Part shown: positions 23,893 to 36,740 of the stretch, in pieces
Layout of the letters: each line of letters starts with the position of its first letter
How positions within the stretch are numbered: the stretch's first letter is position 1
Assembly: GCF_025370935.1 (NCBI RefSeq)
Contig: NC_133472.1
Location: forward strand, 24,099,626-24,163,625
From: Choristoneura fumiferana
Lineage: Eukaryota > Arthropoda > Insecta > Lepidoptera > Tortricidae
Direction of reading: 5' to 3'
DNA length: 64,000 bases
Notes under the pieces: generated by a model
What the model saw: only the letters and a program-made list of their open reading frames with translations
Database searches by the model: none
Told to the model about the DNA's origin: nothing
Translations under genes and position numbers: made by a program

Positions 23893-24412
23893 TGTAGTAT
23901 TTTCTCATATGAAATTAAAGGCCATAATCAGCTTTGGCACTAAAAGTAAGTTTTCATGAATTACTTATTTTATATTTAATTGGTAATCTCAAAAGTTGCG
24001 CAACTATGGAAAGTTCTCGTAGATCTCCCAGCAACGTGGCCAATTTACTTCGCCATTCATGTTTGTCAGGGTTTGTATATCCAAATTATCCTATGCTCAC
24101 ATGAGAAACGTTATTGTTCATCTGCTTGGCTTAAGTAAACATTTCGGTAAATAATAGATACCTACCGACAGCATAATACGAGTCAACCTTCAATAAATGA
24201 GGACTGTCTTGCGCACGTTGTTTACATCTTTATTTATCGAATATTCATTTACTGTTCACTTTGTCTACGATGTGTATTTTAACTAAAACACGCATTCCAT
24301 ACCCACAGGAACCTGCACTCCAAGAGCTTGACAGTACGAGTACGAGTAAGTGCTGTCTCTTTTTTTCTTACATTATTCAAACAAAACGAAGAAGTCTTTC
24401 TCTCTTCAATCT

Positions 24413-24475
24413 TTTTTAGGGTTCCGGAGCCAAAATGGCAAAAACGGAACCCTTATAGTTTCGTCATGTCCGTCC

Positions 24476-24510
<35 letters not shown>

Positions 24511-25135
24511 CGTCCGTATGTCACAGGCATTTTACTCGAAAACTACAAGATGTATATCAATGAAATTTGGAGTACGGATGTCTTGTCAAAGCCGCTATTT
24601 AGTTTTGTAGTTAAATTACAAAAATAAATATTTATAGGTGGGGGGAAGGGGGGGGGGCACTCCATACACGTAACAGAAATTGTTTTTCTTTAACTCGCAT
24701 CAACGTGTGGCACATAGTTCGACAGCTCTTTTGAAAAGATAGTAAGGTTTATCAAAAACTTTTTTGATTAAGTGAAGATTTCCAGAAATAATCGCTCCCA
24801 AAGTAGCAAAAATTGTGTCCCCCCTCTATCTTGTAAACCGTTTGTCCAAAAAATATGCAAAAAATATGGAAGGTAACGCTTAATAAATACTTTCAACGAC
24901 AATTGGTTACAACATGATTGGATATACCGGTTTTGAGTTAAGTATTTCCGAAAAACTGCGCTTCTCAACAAAAGGACAAGTGCTGTGAAAAACCGCTCTT
25001 TTTCTGGTAATAGATTTTAAGACTGTAGTAAGTGTTTTAATTGTGTTATAACGCACATAATATTACTTGATTTTTTTCGTAATGGCTACGGAACCCTATC
25101 TTGGGCGTATCCGACACGCTCTTGGCCGGTTTTTA
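24413..25135 (+). repeat. GGTTCCG-ended dispersed repeat, copy 3
   Basis: From TTTTTAGGGTTCCGGAGCCA through a (TCTG)n/(TCCG)n run at 24466-24515 to GTAATGGCTACGGAACCCTA and GCTCTTGGCCGGTTTTT. It is the longest copy. A G-rich run sits at 24638-24657 where copy 1 has its C-rich run. Confidence 0.75.
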
Positions 25136-28100
25136 AGTATACTTACGAACTTGCTCATCTGTGTTAACCTGCGAAAAGTAATTAAATAGTTGTAGGTGTT
25201 AGCAAATTTGTATTATTAATAACTATTTCATACTTTTTGTAAATTTCTACTTTACATAACTTACATGTGTAATGTACCTATCTAGCAATTTTTCATTTTA
25301 TTATTATATAACTTAAGTGAACATAAAAGGTATTTCATAAATATTTTTTAGTTCTTAAGCGAATATAAGTATGATCTCTACAACCCCATATAAATGAAGA
25401 AATATATTTTTATAAATGAAGTTGTAAACACATTAACTAATTAACGACTTTGTTTTAGTCTCAATAATGAAAAAAAAACGAATAGGTGACAACCATTATC
25501 TTATTATAACAATAATTGACCTGCTGATACCCCGGCAGAGTACATTGATGAAGAGAAGTGAGGTTTCGAGGTAATAAGTATTTTGCCAAAAGCCATTTAT
25601 TTGTGTTAAAACAACTCTGGAAGGTTCTACAATTTACTTAAAAAACCAGTACAGGAAAGTACATTTATTTATTTGTTGTTCAGGTATCTAACGTCCACAT
25701 ACCAAAAAATTACGCAGTTTTTCAATAGGATTTGACTGAGGCGAAACTAATTTTGCTTCGCATTGTACACTAAGCATCATTATGGAGCTAAAAAAGTAAA
25801 AAACATAGTTCTTTAAAGCAATGAACAATGGGTGTACTAACCCGCTGGATACGACGGAAACGGATGTGACATACTCGTTTCTTGAGCCTGGGCTCTCTAC
25901 ACCCGCATTACAGTTTTGCTGCTTTTACCCAAATGACTAATGCAACAAACAAATGCCACATGTTACACGTCATCATAAGACAATGGCGATTTATTTCGAA
26001 TTTGTGTAAAAAGCACTTCCGTGTTCTGTATGACGTCTACGACTACCTGAACCTTAAGGAGTAATAAGAGAGAATAAAGAGTTTGAATCGGTAAGTCGAT
26101 TATAAATCCCCTTTTGTGGCTTTTGTTCCCCAATGTAAATTTATATGAGTAGGTAGGCACAAATAGTTAAAGTTAAATCCAACAAATAATTTGGTGCAAT
26201 AGTGTAGCAATGAGCACATTTCGCGTGCGTCACGCTATATATCTTCAATTACTTATGTATAGCTCTATCTACTGGTTCCAGAGACGCCCATCAGGCTCGC
26301 TCGCTCAACGAGTGTGTGCTATCGTTCTATTTCTGGACGTTTATCTAAGGCTGCTCAATTGCTATGTTTAATTGCATGCTGTCATATCAATATTGTTAAG
26401 ATATTGATTTAATCCAATTTTTTATTAATCATAGTATATTTATGTTAATAATTTTGAACTACAAAAAATGCGAATGGGCACATCTAACATCTTGTTAAAT
26501 TCGGGAAAATAAATGTTGAAAGCTTTTTTTGTTTTTTCTTAGCAAAATAAATACTTAAAATAAAATTTTAATAGCCTTGCAACGTAGGTAGTATGAGCTA
26601 AACTATAAAATGTACCTTTTCATTTTAACATTTAAGACAAGTGGATACAATGTTAGGAAAAAATAGGCACATTTTCTGTTATTTTATGCCTTTCCATTTT
26701 ACGTAATACTCAACATCATTTTAACATTAAACATAAGGCACATTTAGCCTACATGGGCCCTTTATTTTTAATATCACTGAAATGAACTTTTTTAACTAAG
26801 CATTTTTAACGATAGCCTCTTTGTTGCTTTAATAAATTTAAATATCTCGGGCAGTTGTGCCCTATAGGCTTATGGAACCTCCGAAAGGTTTTTACGTAGA
26901 TGTCTAGAAAAAAACAGACAAATCCTGATTTTTCCTGATTCTGAATATACATTTAACTCAATTTCACAAAAAATGTTAGTTGTGTTTTCTTTTTGACGGC
27001 AGTAAAATAAAAGTGTGTGTTGTAATATATTTCAATTACAGTTTTTTTTAAACAAATTTATACGAAAGTATATGCGTTACTGATAAGAAAACAGCATATT
27101 TTTTAATTTTTTGTCTATTTGCCTTTTTGTTCTGGTTTATTTTCAAAGCATCGATTTTGACGGGACTTTCGCTGACATAGCTGATACTATAATCACAGGA
27201 TATTTGTATATGAGAAAAAAACCGCTTCTCATATGCACCTGCGTCGTTAAATTCGCCTGAATAACATTTAGGTAACTGAATAATGTTTTGGTTCATTAAT
27301 AGTTCGTGGATACACCTAAATAACCAATGAAAGTTGAAATCACATTACCTTCTCTTAAATAGAGCTCAGCTTAGGTTATAAATCGATCCTAAAAGGTTTT
27401 TTTTCTTTTATAAATAGAGTAAGTACACGACAAACTAGCAGACAACAGAGTAAAGTTACATTTTGCGACAGACTGAGAAAAAGACGAAATCACGGCATAG
27501 CTAGTTTAAATATTTATATATTAAACCTCTATTGATAAAACCTTTAGACCGAACCTAAACTAAAAGGTAGGTATTACGGAAACGATTGAATACCTAGTGC
27601 GTTTATTTTTAATAGATAATCTCGAAAACAAATACGAGTATTCATTGATTTTAAAATTTCTTTGGCTTATAGAAAGCAATATTATCAGCGAGGGGCATAC
27701 ATAACCTCTGTTTTATCCCGGGAATGTGTGAAGTTCCCACAGGACCCAGGGGAAGTTGTGGAAAAATACTGGTTAGTTTATAAAGAACGATGAATTCTTC
27801 TAAAAGTGCAAAACCCATGTTTCTGTTAACTTTAACTACTAAAAACCAATCTAGGTCGTTATAGTAAGAACGCTCAAGTATACCGATATTATTATGATCA
27901 TCTTATCATAAATGAGATAAGAATGACAACAGTTTCTTGTCCAGGATCAGAGGGACGGATAAGGCGGTGGAGGGGATACCAGCGGGATGCCAGGGGGGGG
28001 ACGCTCATATTTAAAATAAATACAGATACAAATATTTTTAAGCGCGGGGCCAGAGGTCGGCGGTCCAGCCGTTATCAACGCGCCGGCCCGCCCGCCTCGC

Positions 28101-28540
28101 CCCGCAATCCCCGCCAGCCAACATTTCATGCTGTGTGGAAAGTTACATATTAACTTGGCAACAGGCAGCCGCTACAAAGTACGCCATGTTTTGTTGGCTA
28201 GTGATCGTTACAAAATATTATCTTCGTAATAATTAGCTTGTGATATATTTATGATTGATTGATTGGTATTGGTAGATAGTGTCTAATTTTTTGGGTTTTG
28301 GAACCATAGAAGGAGACAACCAAATCCTTATAGGGTCATTGCGTGGCCCATCTGCCAAGGCTATTATCTTAATAAATACATAGTTAGGTACAAGTATCAA
28401 GTTAAATTTCACATCGAATAGTAGAGTAGGGCAGGGTAGGTCTCCTAAAACTGTAAATTATATTGAGTTTCTAATTTTACACGTGAGTATTACCACCAAT
28501 CAAAACTTGAAGAGTATTTCCCATTAACTTACATAGTATT

Positions 28541-28980
28541 ACTAGCTGTTGCCCGCGACTCCGTTCGCGTAGAAGTATGGAAAATAGTTTACGTCCTATT
28601 CTCAGACCTTCCAAATATACCTATATGTACAAAACATTTCATAAAAATCGGTCAAGCCGTTTCGGATGAGTTTGTTTAAAAACACTGCGACACGAGAATT
28701 TTATATTTTACACTAGCTGTTGCCCGCGACTCCTTCCGCGTAAACTTCGTTTATCGATAGCGATAAAAAAATAGCCCGCGGGAACTATGCAATTTTCCGG
28801 GATTAAATATTCCGATGTCCCTAGGGCTCAAATTTCATTTAAATCAGTTCTGCGGTTTAGACGTGAGGTAACAAACAAACAAACAGACTTACTCATCATC
28901 ATCCCAGCCTATATACGTCCCACTGCTGGGCACAGGCCTCCTCTCAAAACAAGCGGGCTTGGGCCAGAGACTTACTGACT
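28541..28980 (+). mobile_element. two Helitron-like fragments plus a retrotransposon tail
   Basis: Two segments start alike, ACTAGCTGTTGCCCGCGACT at 28541 and again at 28712. Each continues with Helitron-family body sequence (for example GGAACTATGCAATTTTCCGG and TTTAGACGTGAGGTAACAAA). From 28893 the block TCATCATCCCAGCCTATATA / CACTGCTGGGCACAGGCC is the retrotransposon tail seen at 60957. Nothing here is coding. Confidence 0.6.
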
Positions 28981-29998
28981 TTCGAATTTATATACATATT
29001 AGTGGGATGTAAAGAAACAAAACCGAATCGATCGAAAAATTCGTAAATCACGAATTGACGCCTGTGACGAGAAAGCTTTATATAATATGTCATTGTAGCT
29101 TTACTTTTACTATCTAAAATTCAATTTTCTCAAAAATGATACGTAAAGTCGCCATTACATCTTCAAAAAGTCTCCAGTAAGTTAATAATACCGGACGAAG
29201 ATCACAAGTCTTCAGCAAGTAGAAAGGTTTTGAATTCAGAATGCAGAAGTGTCCAGTAAGTAGGTACGATACAAATCTCATAACATCATTGTACTCCTTG
29301 TAAAATATGTCATTTTTTTTAATAGCTACTGCACAGAGCCTCATCTTATGGTCATTAAAAAGGTTGAACAATAAAAGTATAATTGATTATAAATGTTATT
29401 ATACCTTTAAGTATGATTTTATTAGAATTTATATTCTTTGAAACATAAATGTAAACAGATTAGTCGCAAATTCATTTAATTTAACAAATATTTATTCCAA
29501 CTCTAAGAGGTAGACAGTATACGGAACGCTTTTATAAAAAAAAACAAGACCAGCGGCGTTCGTGCAACGAGGTTGCATACTTTATTAAAAAAGCGGGAAA
29601 TTGTAACACACGTTTGGAAATGTTTTGCTGTTATGTAATTTAATATAAATTTTAATTTCACTATTATAATTAGCTTATTCATTATCAACATAGTTTTTTA
29701 ATAATATCAATTTAATTTAAGATTGCAATCAACACAGTATTTTTTTTATTAGGTTGGTGTTATCATTGTTCTTGCGAATTAAAAAGTAAAAAAAAAGCTT
29801 AGAAAAAAGTAAATTAAGCGGGAATTTTGCTCATTACACATAGATTTTAAGTGAAATATTGTATTTTGTACCGAAATAAATTTTATTATTTATTTATTTA
29901 TTTATTATTACGTTCGTCTTGTGTCATTTTCGAAATATTTTTATTAAGTGAATTTCTTATTAAGTAAAAATCTTATTAGGTAAGTGAATTGCCCAAGT

Positions 29999-30173
29999 AT
30001 GAGCTCTGAAGATTCTGATATTGATATGGACGACACATCTGACATAAAAGCGGAGGCCGAATTAGCAAAAAACAACTTGCTGCTGCCTAAATCCAAAGAG
30101 AGATAAGTATATGAATTGTTATGAGAAATTTATCAAATGGAAACAACTAGCGGTTCGGCCATCAAACTTCTAG
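29999..30173 (+). pseudogene. N-terminal relic of a Crypton-like recombinase
   Basis: An ATG opens MSSEDSDIDMDDTSDIKAEA then ELAKNNLLLPKSKER and a stop. In a shifted frame 'CYEKFIKWKQ' follows at 30117. An acidic N-terminus followed by 'LLPxKSxxxYxxxYxxFxxW' is how insect Crypton-type tyrosine recombinases and proteins derived from them begin. Only the start remains and the catalytic domain is not seen downstream. The assignment rests on this short pattern. Confidence 0.35.
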
Positions 30174-31671
30174 TCGTCCAGGATGGCTTACTTACTGGTC
30201 TCTGCAGTAATGTACTATTACGGACAGTGGCGTATTTACTAAGAGCGAATCTATAGACGACCACCACACGCTTCAATGATTACATTTTAAGTCTACTTTT
30301 TGCTTATGCAAAATTATTATAATCTATTGCAATGTCATAGGATCGCTAATCATGCACTACAAAATGAAGTTAAGTAAAAACCTTGTAAAAAAATAGCATC
30401 ATGACAATGTGTGAAGCAAAAATTAAATGTAAGTTATAGTAATTTATAATTGATATTTTATTGACTTGGACACCCTCAACTTGCAATCGTTTGGTGTTGA
30501 GGGCCTCAACACCAGACGATTACAAATACATTACCAGCTTAAAAGGCTAAGGTAGAATACCGAATACCTCATGTTCAGGCAATTTCTTCGGTTTTCTTAT
30601 TCTCCCCAGCAGCACAAACACTGCTTCTTGGTGGCAGGATTAGCATGCAAGATGGTGGGAGTAATCCGGAAGAACCTTGCACTGAACATGGTTCTACCAC
30701 CTGTTTTAGTAAGGAAACCACAATTTTATGGTTCCGTCGCTTAAAAAAACGAAAACCTAAAGGATCACTCGTGTCAAAATTTTAAACACGGAAGCTACTA
30801 TTGGGGTGCAGGTAAATTAAAAAAAAGTCAAACTATATCGTGTGATATGTGAATGGAAGAACGTGTAAATGTTATGTTTTTTATGACTTTCAGATAATTT
30901 ATTTTAAAGTTACTAGGTACTGGCCCTGAAATTAAATGAAAAGAAAGGAAAAGTATAGAGTATTCAAAGTAAAATAGGAATTCCGTAATGTCTAAGAAAG
31001 TAAGCGGCCCTCCTCACGTGAGTTTTATTCACACTTGTCCGTTTATTTTCGGAAATCTGCCACAGTGTTTTAAAACAGTAATAACCTAAATTAATATACA
31101 AATAAACTTCCATTATAATTCAAACATGAAATTGTTTCATAGAACCAAAATAAAGACACCTTCATGCTCTCTTCGGATTCAGGCGGTAATGTGATTCAAT
31201 ACAATGTACTGAAATGCACAAGTGTACAACAGAACGTGCAGTGGCAGCGCGCGTGTCGCAATTCCACCGTCCGATCGATAACCGAGATCGACGTCACGTA
31301 CCTATATGTTGGTGATTTAGAAATAAGCGCGTATGCAGCCATTGGCACGTTCGGAACAACGGCGACCGGCGACCACGCGACTTCACCAGAAGGTTCTAGC
31401 GTGCTAGCAATAGCCGCTGAGCGACGTCGACAATCATCATGGATAACACTAAACCAATTTTTCAAACTTTAGCGTATAACCAGTTTCGGTCTGAGAATAA
31501 TATTTCATGACTTTCTTCTTTTGCTCTTGTTATACTTACTACAGATATTCAATAATTTTACATTTGTGTTTGTAAGTTACCGCGACCGCTTTTCCGTACT
31601 TGTACCTACTTAGAGGTAAAGTTGGGGTCGCGAAAAGCACTGTAGACAAGGAAATATGTTTTAATTTCTCT

Positions 31672-31806
31672 CTTTTTCTTCTTCTTCAACCTTGATCTAC
31701 CCAATGCTGAGTAAAGGTCTCTTCCATTTTAGACCATTCTGTGCGGTCGTGAGTTTTCCGCATCCAGTCCTTCCCAGCCGCTCGCAACAAATCGTCCGTC
31801 CATTTA
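31672..31806 (-). pseudogene. 3' end of a non-LTR retrotransposon (minus, GAA tail)
   Basis: On the minus strand the frame 'WTDDLLRAAGKDWMRKTHDR' then 'TEWSKMEETFTQHWVDQG' ends in a stop and a (GAA)n tail. It is the same C-terminal domain as at 46490 but from a different subfamily. Only about 45 codons remain. Confidence 0.75.
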
Positions 31807-31896
31807 ATTTATTGGGAGTCAATTTCAGAAAACGAGAGCTCGAAAACTACGATAGTAATCGCAATATCTGCGCATGGCTATGGAATGGTGGCCCGT

Positions 31897-32668
31897 TATA
31901 GTAGATTGTTGCACCAAGCCGAAAGTTATTTATTATTGCACCTAGTGCCGATTTGGAGCCCGAGCCTCTGCGAGGGCTTTAAAAAGCACGGGGGCAATAT
32001 AAATTAAATTCCCTTGTTCCCCGTACATAACCAACTTCCATTACCAGCACTGGGAGAGGACAAAATATTCCTACTCCAAAACCGGGTATTGTACTATGAA
32101 TTATTTTTCCTTGTAAAAAACCAACGTCATGGGCCGGTAATGTACGAGGAAAAATAATTCATAGTACAATACCCGGTTTTGGAGTAGGATTCTTTTACGC
32201 CTTGTACAGAACTGTACATTTTTACTGAAGCTTATTTTCACAATCGCGGTTTTCCCCAAGTTTAATCGACTCAGAAACATAGGTAGGTTTAGGTAATGTT
32301 ACGTTTGCATCGGCCCGAAGGGCCAAAACTACACAAAAGCAGCTCCCGCGACAATGTTTCTGTGTCGATTAATATTGGGAAAAAACGCGATTGTAAAAAT
32401 AAGCTTGAGTAATGCTTTTTTACTGAAGCTTGTTCTGTACAAGGCATTAAAGAATCCTACTCCAAAACCGGGTATTTCACTATGAATTATTTTTCCTCTT
32501 ACATTACCGGCCATGACGTTGGTTTTGTACAAGGAAAAAAAATCCTACTCCAAAACCCGGTTTTGTAGTAGGAATTATTTGTCCTCTCCCAGTGCTGGTA
32601 GTGCAAGTTGGTTATGTACGGGGAACAAGGGTATAAATATAAATTACTTAATGCGAGGTGCAATCTAC
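31897..32668. mobile_element. 770 bp fold-back element with about 300 bp inverted arms
   Basis: The left arm (about 31900-32290) and right arm (about 32345-32668) are inverted copies. Matching blocks include TAGATTG-GCACC at the ends, CCCTTGTTCCCCGTACATAA, CAGCACTGGGAGAGGACAAA, CTACTCCAAAACCGGGTATT and AATCGCG with ATTAATCGAC near the centre. Inside each arm the block CTACTCCAAAACCGGGTATT is itself present as a smaller inverted pair around CCAACGTCATGGCCGGTAAT. No coding sequence and no clear target duplication. Confidence 0.7.
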
Positions 32669-32701
32669 TTTTGTTCTAACTATTACATGAATAGTAGACG
32701 A

Positions 32702-33348
32702 AAAACCGGCCAATAGCATGTCGAACATGCCCAAAATAGGGTTCCGTAGCCATTACGAAAAAATTAAGTAATATTTTCTAAGGATTTCGTATTTTATTCG
32801 GAATCTTCCAAGTTTAGGTATATTTTATACCTTAGGCTGCTATTTACTCTTAAACTACTAATAATTATCAAGCAAACTTAGCCGTTATAGTTTTCCTTGA
32901 AAGTTTGATATTCTTACTACCATCCTGAATTTTTTCAAATTTTTCCACCCACCGGTTTAGATTTAAGAGGGGGGGGGACGCTCGATTTTAATGAAAATTT
33001 GCACTTTAAAGTTGAATATTTCGCAAAGAAATAAATGAATCGAAAAATCGTCTTAGCAAACCCCTAATGGTTTTAAAAGACCTATCCAACGATACCCCAC
33101 ACTATAGGTTTGGATGAGAAAAAAAAACACCCCCAATTTACGTCTATGGGAGGTACCCTAAATTTTTTTTTTAATTTTCTATTATACCATTTTGTCGGCA
33201 TAGTTTATATATATTCGTGCAAAATTACAGCTTTCTAGCATTGATAGTCTCTGAGCAAAGCCGCGGACGGACAGGCAGACAGACAGACAGACTTGGCGAA
33301 ACTATAAGGGTTCCGTTTTTGCTATTTTGGCTCCGGAACCCTAAAAAA
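32702..33348 (-). repeat. GGTTCCG-ended dispersed repeat, copy 4 (inverted)
   Basis: Read in the minus direction it runs from the GGTTCCGGAGCC end (33348) with the (TCTG)n run at 33268-33292 to the CCGGCCAATAGCATGTCG end at 32702. Internal blocks such as the G-run at 32968 and AATCGTCTTAGC correspond to copies 1 and 5. It directly follows the fold-back element at 31897. Confidence 0.75.
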
Positions 33349-34253
33349 GAGGTTTCGTACCTCATTTTCGGCTTCATTCTACTTCAGGAGTTAGAGAAAT
33401 GTGGCACTCGATGATTCCATTTTTGTAAGTTTACGGAAAAATCGCAAGGTTCCCGCCTATTTCTCTTTTTTTTAATTTCTTACTTTTGTTTGGCAGGGTA
33501 GATTGCAGATATTTTTATCCGCGATCTGAAAAATTTCGGATGAGAGCCAGGTTGGCTAACCAAACACACTAAGCTTTTTTTAAAATATACAACTTCGAAA
33601 AAGGAAACTATTATTAAATCATCAGGATGTTTTTGGCGCTAAAACTCATTTTCTTCCAACTATGCTTTAATTTCACCATAACTGTACTAAATACCCAGAA
33701 AAAAGCGAGACTTTTTTGAGCTAGAGCAAAAAAATCAATTATTTATTATTCAATTTGTTTACACGGTATTATGAATAGTAGATATTGTACAACCAGAGCA
33801 TAAAACGAGCCATTTTACCCAAGACGTTCATATAGCCACCCGAGCCGGTACGGCGAGGGTGGATAACATTTCGAGGGGAAAATGGGTTTAATTCTCGAGT
33901 TTTAAACTCTTCTTTTCACTTCGATTGCAAGGAAATGAAATAGGTAGCAACAGTGAAAAAAATTGTTCACTTACTATGTACCTTTTATTTTTCACGCACT
34001 GCTATAAAATTATATTTTTTTAGTTTTATTGATTTATTTTTAGTTTTATATAAATTAAAAATTATTAGAAAACATGTAGATTTTTTTTATTTGTGGCTGT
34101 TGCACCTGATTAGGTACCGTGGTCTTATAATCAGCCGCCTGGAAATTAAACATCCTCATTCGTTTTTAAGGTTTGAGTAGTGAAAATGTCAAAACAGGTT
34201 TCTAGTTATTTCGACTTGTCAGTCCACGGCTTACATAGCTTAGAGAGTCATAT

Positions 34254-34472
34254 TATCTACATCCATACTAATATTATAAATGCGAAAGTGTGCGTGTTTG
34301 TATGTTTGTGTGTTTGCAAGTTTGTCCGTCTTTCACGTCGAAACGGAGCGACGGATCGACGTGATTTTTGGCATAGAGATAGTTTATCGGCCAGAGTGAC
34401 ATAGGCTACTTTTGATCCCGGAAAAATGCACAGTTTCTGAGGGAACAGTGCGTGATAACCGAGTTCCACTTG
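34254..34472 (+). mobile_element. Helitron-like (Lep1-type) fragment
   Basis: It starts ATCCATACTAATATTATAAA with TGCGAAAGTGTG, then TTTCACGTCGAAACGGAGCG, GGCATAGAGATAGTTTATCG and ATAACCGAGTTCCAC. This is the best-known non-autonomous Helitron-type repeat of Lepidoptera. The copy at 40503-40712 is very similar. Confidence 0.7.
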
Positions 34473-36462
34473 TAGTACATAATTTGACGTGAATTATACG
34501 AAGTTGGTAGTACGACAAAGCTCATTGTAAAATAAAAAGTGAATTTAGAGGGTACCTCGCCTTATTGACTTTATTTTGTTCTCAAATGCTTCGTAGCTCC
34601 ATTACTCATATGAAGAACTTAAAAAGTTCTAGTTTCGACATTTGTGGTAACCACGTAAAATTCAATTGGTTATAAATATTTAAATGCACCTTATGTGCAC
34701 TTTATTTCAACTAGGTTAAGCTAGACATGATATAAAATGAATACCTAATATCATTATTATTATACATAGTGTGCTAGCCGGAGCTGGCGGGCCGAGCGAG
34801 CGGGTGAGGAGAGGCGCGGGGCGGGAGGGGGTGATGGTGCGGCAGTGATCTCCGGGGTCAGCGCGGGCGCCGCTTATCGCTGAAGCGCCTGCTCCCCGCC
34901 ACAGCCCCAACTGATCGACTAATAACAAACTCATATTATAAAAGTATAAAACAGTGTGCATAATCATTTCACGCGGTTGAACAAATCATTTTAAAACGTA
35001 GAATTTATTGCAGCTATTGCGGCGGGGGCACGAGCATATTATTACCATGGAAATTAACCTGTTATACGCAAATGCGTGTGCGTAATTCAAGGCCTGCCCT
35101 TACGCAGATTATTAGGTACCCTTATTACGCTAAATTTGGGATAAAATTAAAATCCTTTATTTCACAGCATCAAGCATCAAGCAAGCATTTAGGATTCTAA
35201 ACACGATCTATTTATTTGTATGTACGTAGTATTAGTTTTGTTGAGTTATAAGAGCTTGATATGTTACTTTGTTCATAAAAACCTATTTAATTGGGTGATT
35301 GACTGAAGGTTTTTGACGATTTATTAGTATTTTATAGTTTCACCACTAATAGTTTAGTAGTTATATAATTATGGTGAAACTGTCCCAAGCAGCATCAGCT
35401 ATCTTCAACATCGTTTAGATCGTTTGACATTACATATTTCAAATACAGTATATCGCAGTAACCACGAAATCAATAAAACCCATGTTATTATAGTTATTTA
35501 AAAAATGGACACTTAATTAATATTGTTATCGTTGGCTACCGGAAGCACCCGCGCTACTGCTCCCACATGCCGCATACCGCGAGACGGCCGCGTCGTCGTT
35601 GTTCAATATTGCTGCCACTGCCACGAGTCCACACCCTAATTCCACTAAGCAACTGACTGTGAATATTGGATATGTACACGTACCCTTATTTGGAATGTGT
35701 AAAGTTGCGTTTTCACGAATCACTTTCGCCTACTTACCCTTCAATAATATGCTGATGACGATAATTCCATGCTTTTTTAATGCATAACTTATGTGGTGAG
35801 AAAGTTACAACATTATAATTAAGATCATAGGAGTATTGTTTTGTGGCATTCGGTGTAAGTACTATTTATTTCATTTAATGTAAAATTTTCTTCTTGTTGG
35901 GGATTTCGTATGCACTCGTTTCCAGGCAGCGACAGCGCGAGCGGGCATTAACGCAGGTGGTACTGCAAAAAGCGGGTCAGCGGCACTAACGCGGTCAACA
36001 TTCGCTAACAATAACAAGGAAGCTGGAGCTAGCTCGCGGCCGCCGCTGCAGCTCGCCAACCGGCCTCCGCATCATGTTCACGACATATCGAGCCATAGCT
36101 TAGGGTGCCCGTCGATTGGGGTGTGCCGGATGTTATGGCTAACTTGTCCGACACGGGAATCTGCGCACAAGAAGCGCGATGCGAACAGGGCGCGCGCGAG
36201 CCTACTGCCGTTTACTGAGTTTGAGCGATTTCGCTTTATCTAATCGCCGGATGATAAAACGCACTACTGCCGCCTGCTTTGCCACGCCTCTAGTCGAAGT
36301 CACCGTTGCTAACCTTAATTTCACACATTTTGATCACAGTGGAGGGTATATTTCTTCCCGCACAATTCAAAAAGCGAGGTGGACGTCGTGAACTCGAACT
36401 AGTGCACAGGATATAAAAATAGTATGCAAGCGTAGAGCGATAAGAAACCGCTGCTCGGAACG

Positions 36463-36740
36463 TATATAAGGGTACCGAAGGACGGCGTGCGAACGTGCAC
36501 TCTGCGGCCCGTGCGCAGTGCAGAGGTCGGCGCGCATGGCCGCGGCGCTTGCGACCCTTCGGCCAGCGCGCTCCTGCGCAGGCACTAAAGTCGCACGCCC
36601 GTTAAACCTAGTCGTAATAAACCTAGACTTCGATGCAAACAATGAATTGCGTTTTCGTGCTCACCGCTCTTTCAGTTCAAACGAAGTGTAACTTTAAAGA
36701 AGGAACTGAATGCTTTATGCTGTATATAACTAAATTATAA
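36463..36740 (+). promoter_or_regulatory. TATA-type promoter candidate followed by small open frames
   Basis: TATATAAG at 36463 is followed 30-50 bases later by GC-rich DNA with possible initiators (for example GCAGTGCAG near 36515). Downstream on the plus strand, an ATG at 36536 opens 51 codons. A second ATG at 36633 opens 35 codons beginning MQTMNCVFVLTALSV, which looks like a signal-peptide core. Neither peptide is recognised and no clear donor site follows, so this may be a chance arrangement or the promoter of a short transcript. Confidence 0.2.

Noticed and set aside
31164..31472. Overlapping 102- and 89-codon frames on opposite strands
   Set aside because: No recognised motif, no splice or poly(A) context, and openness on both strands suggests chance.
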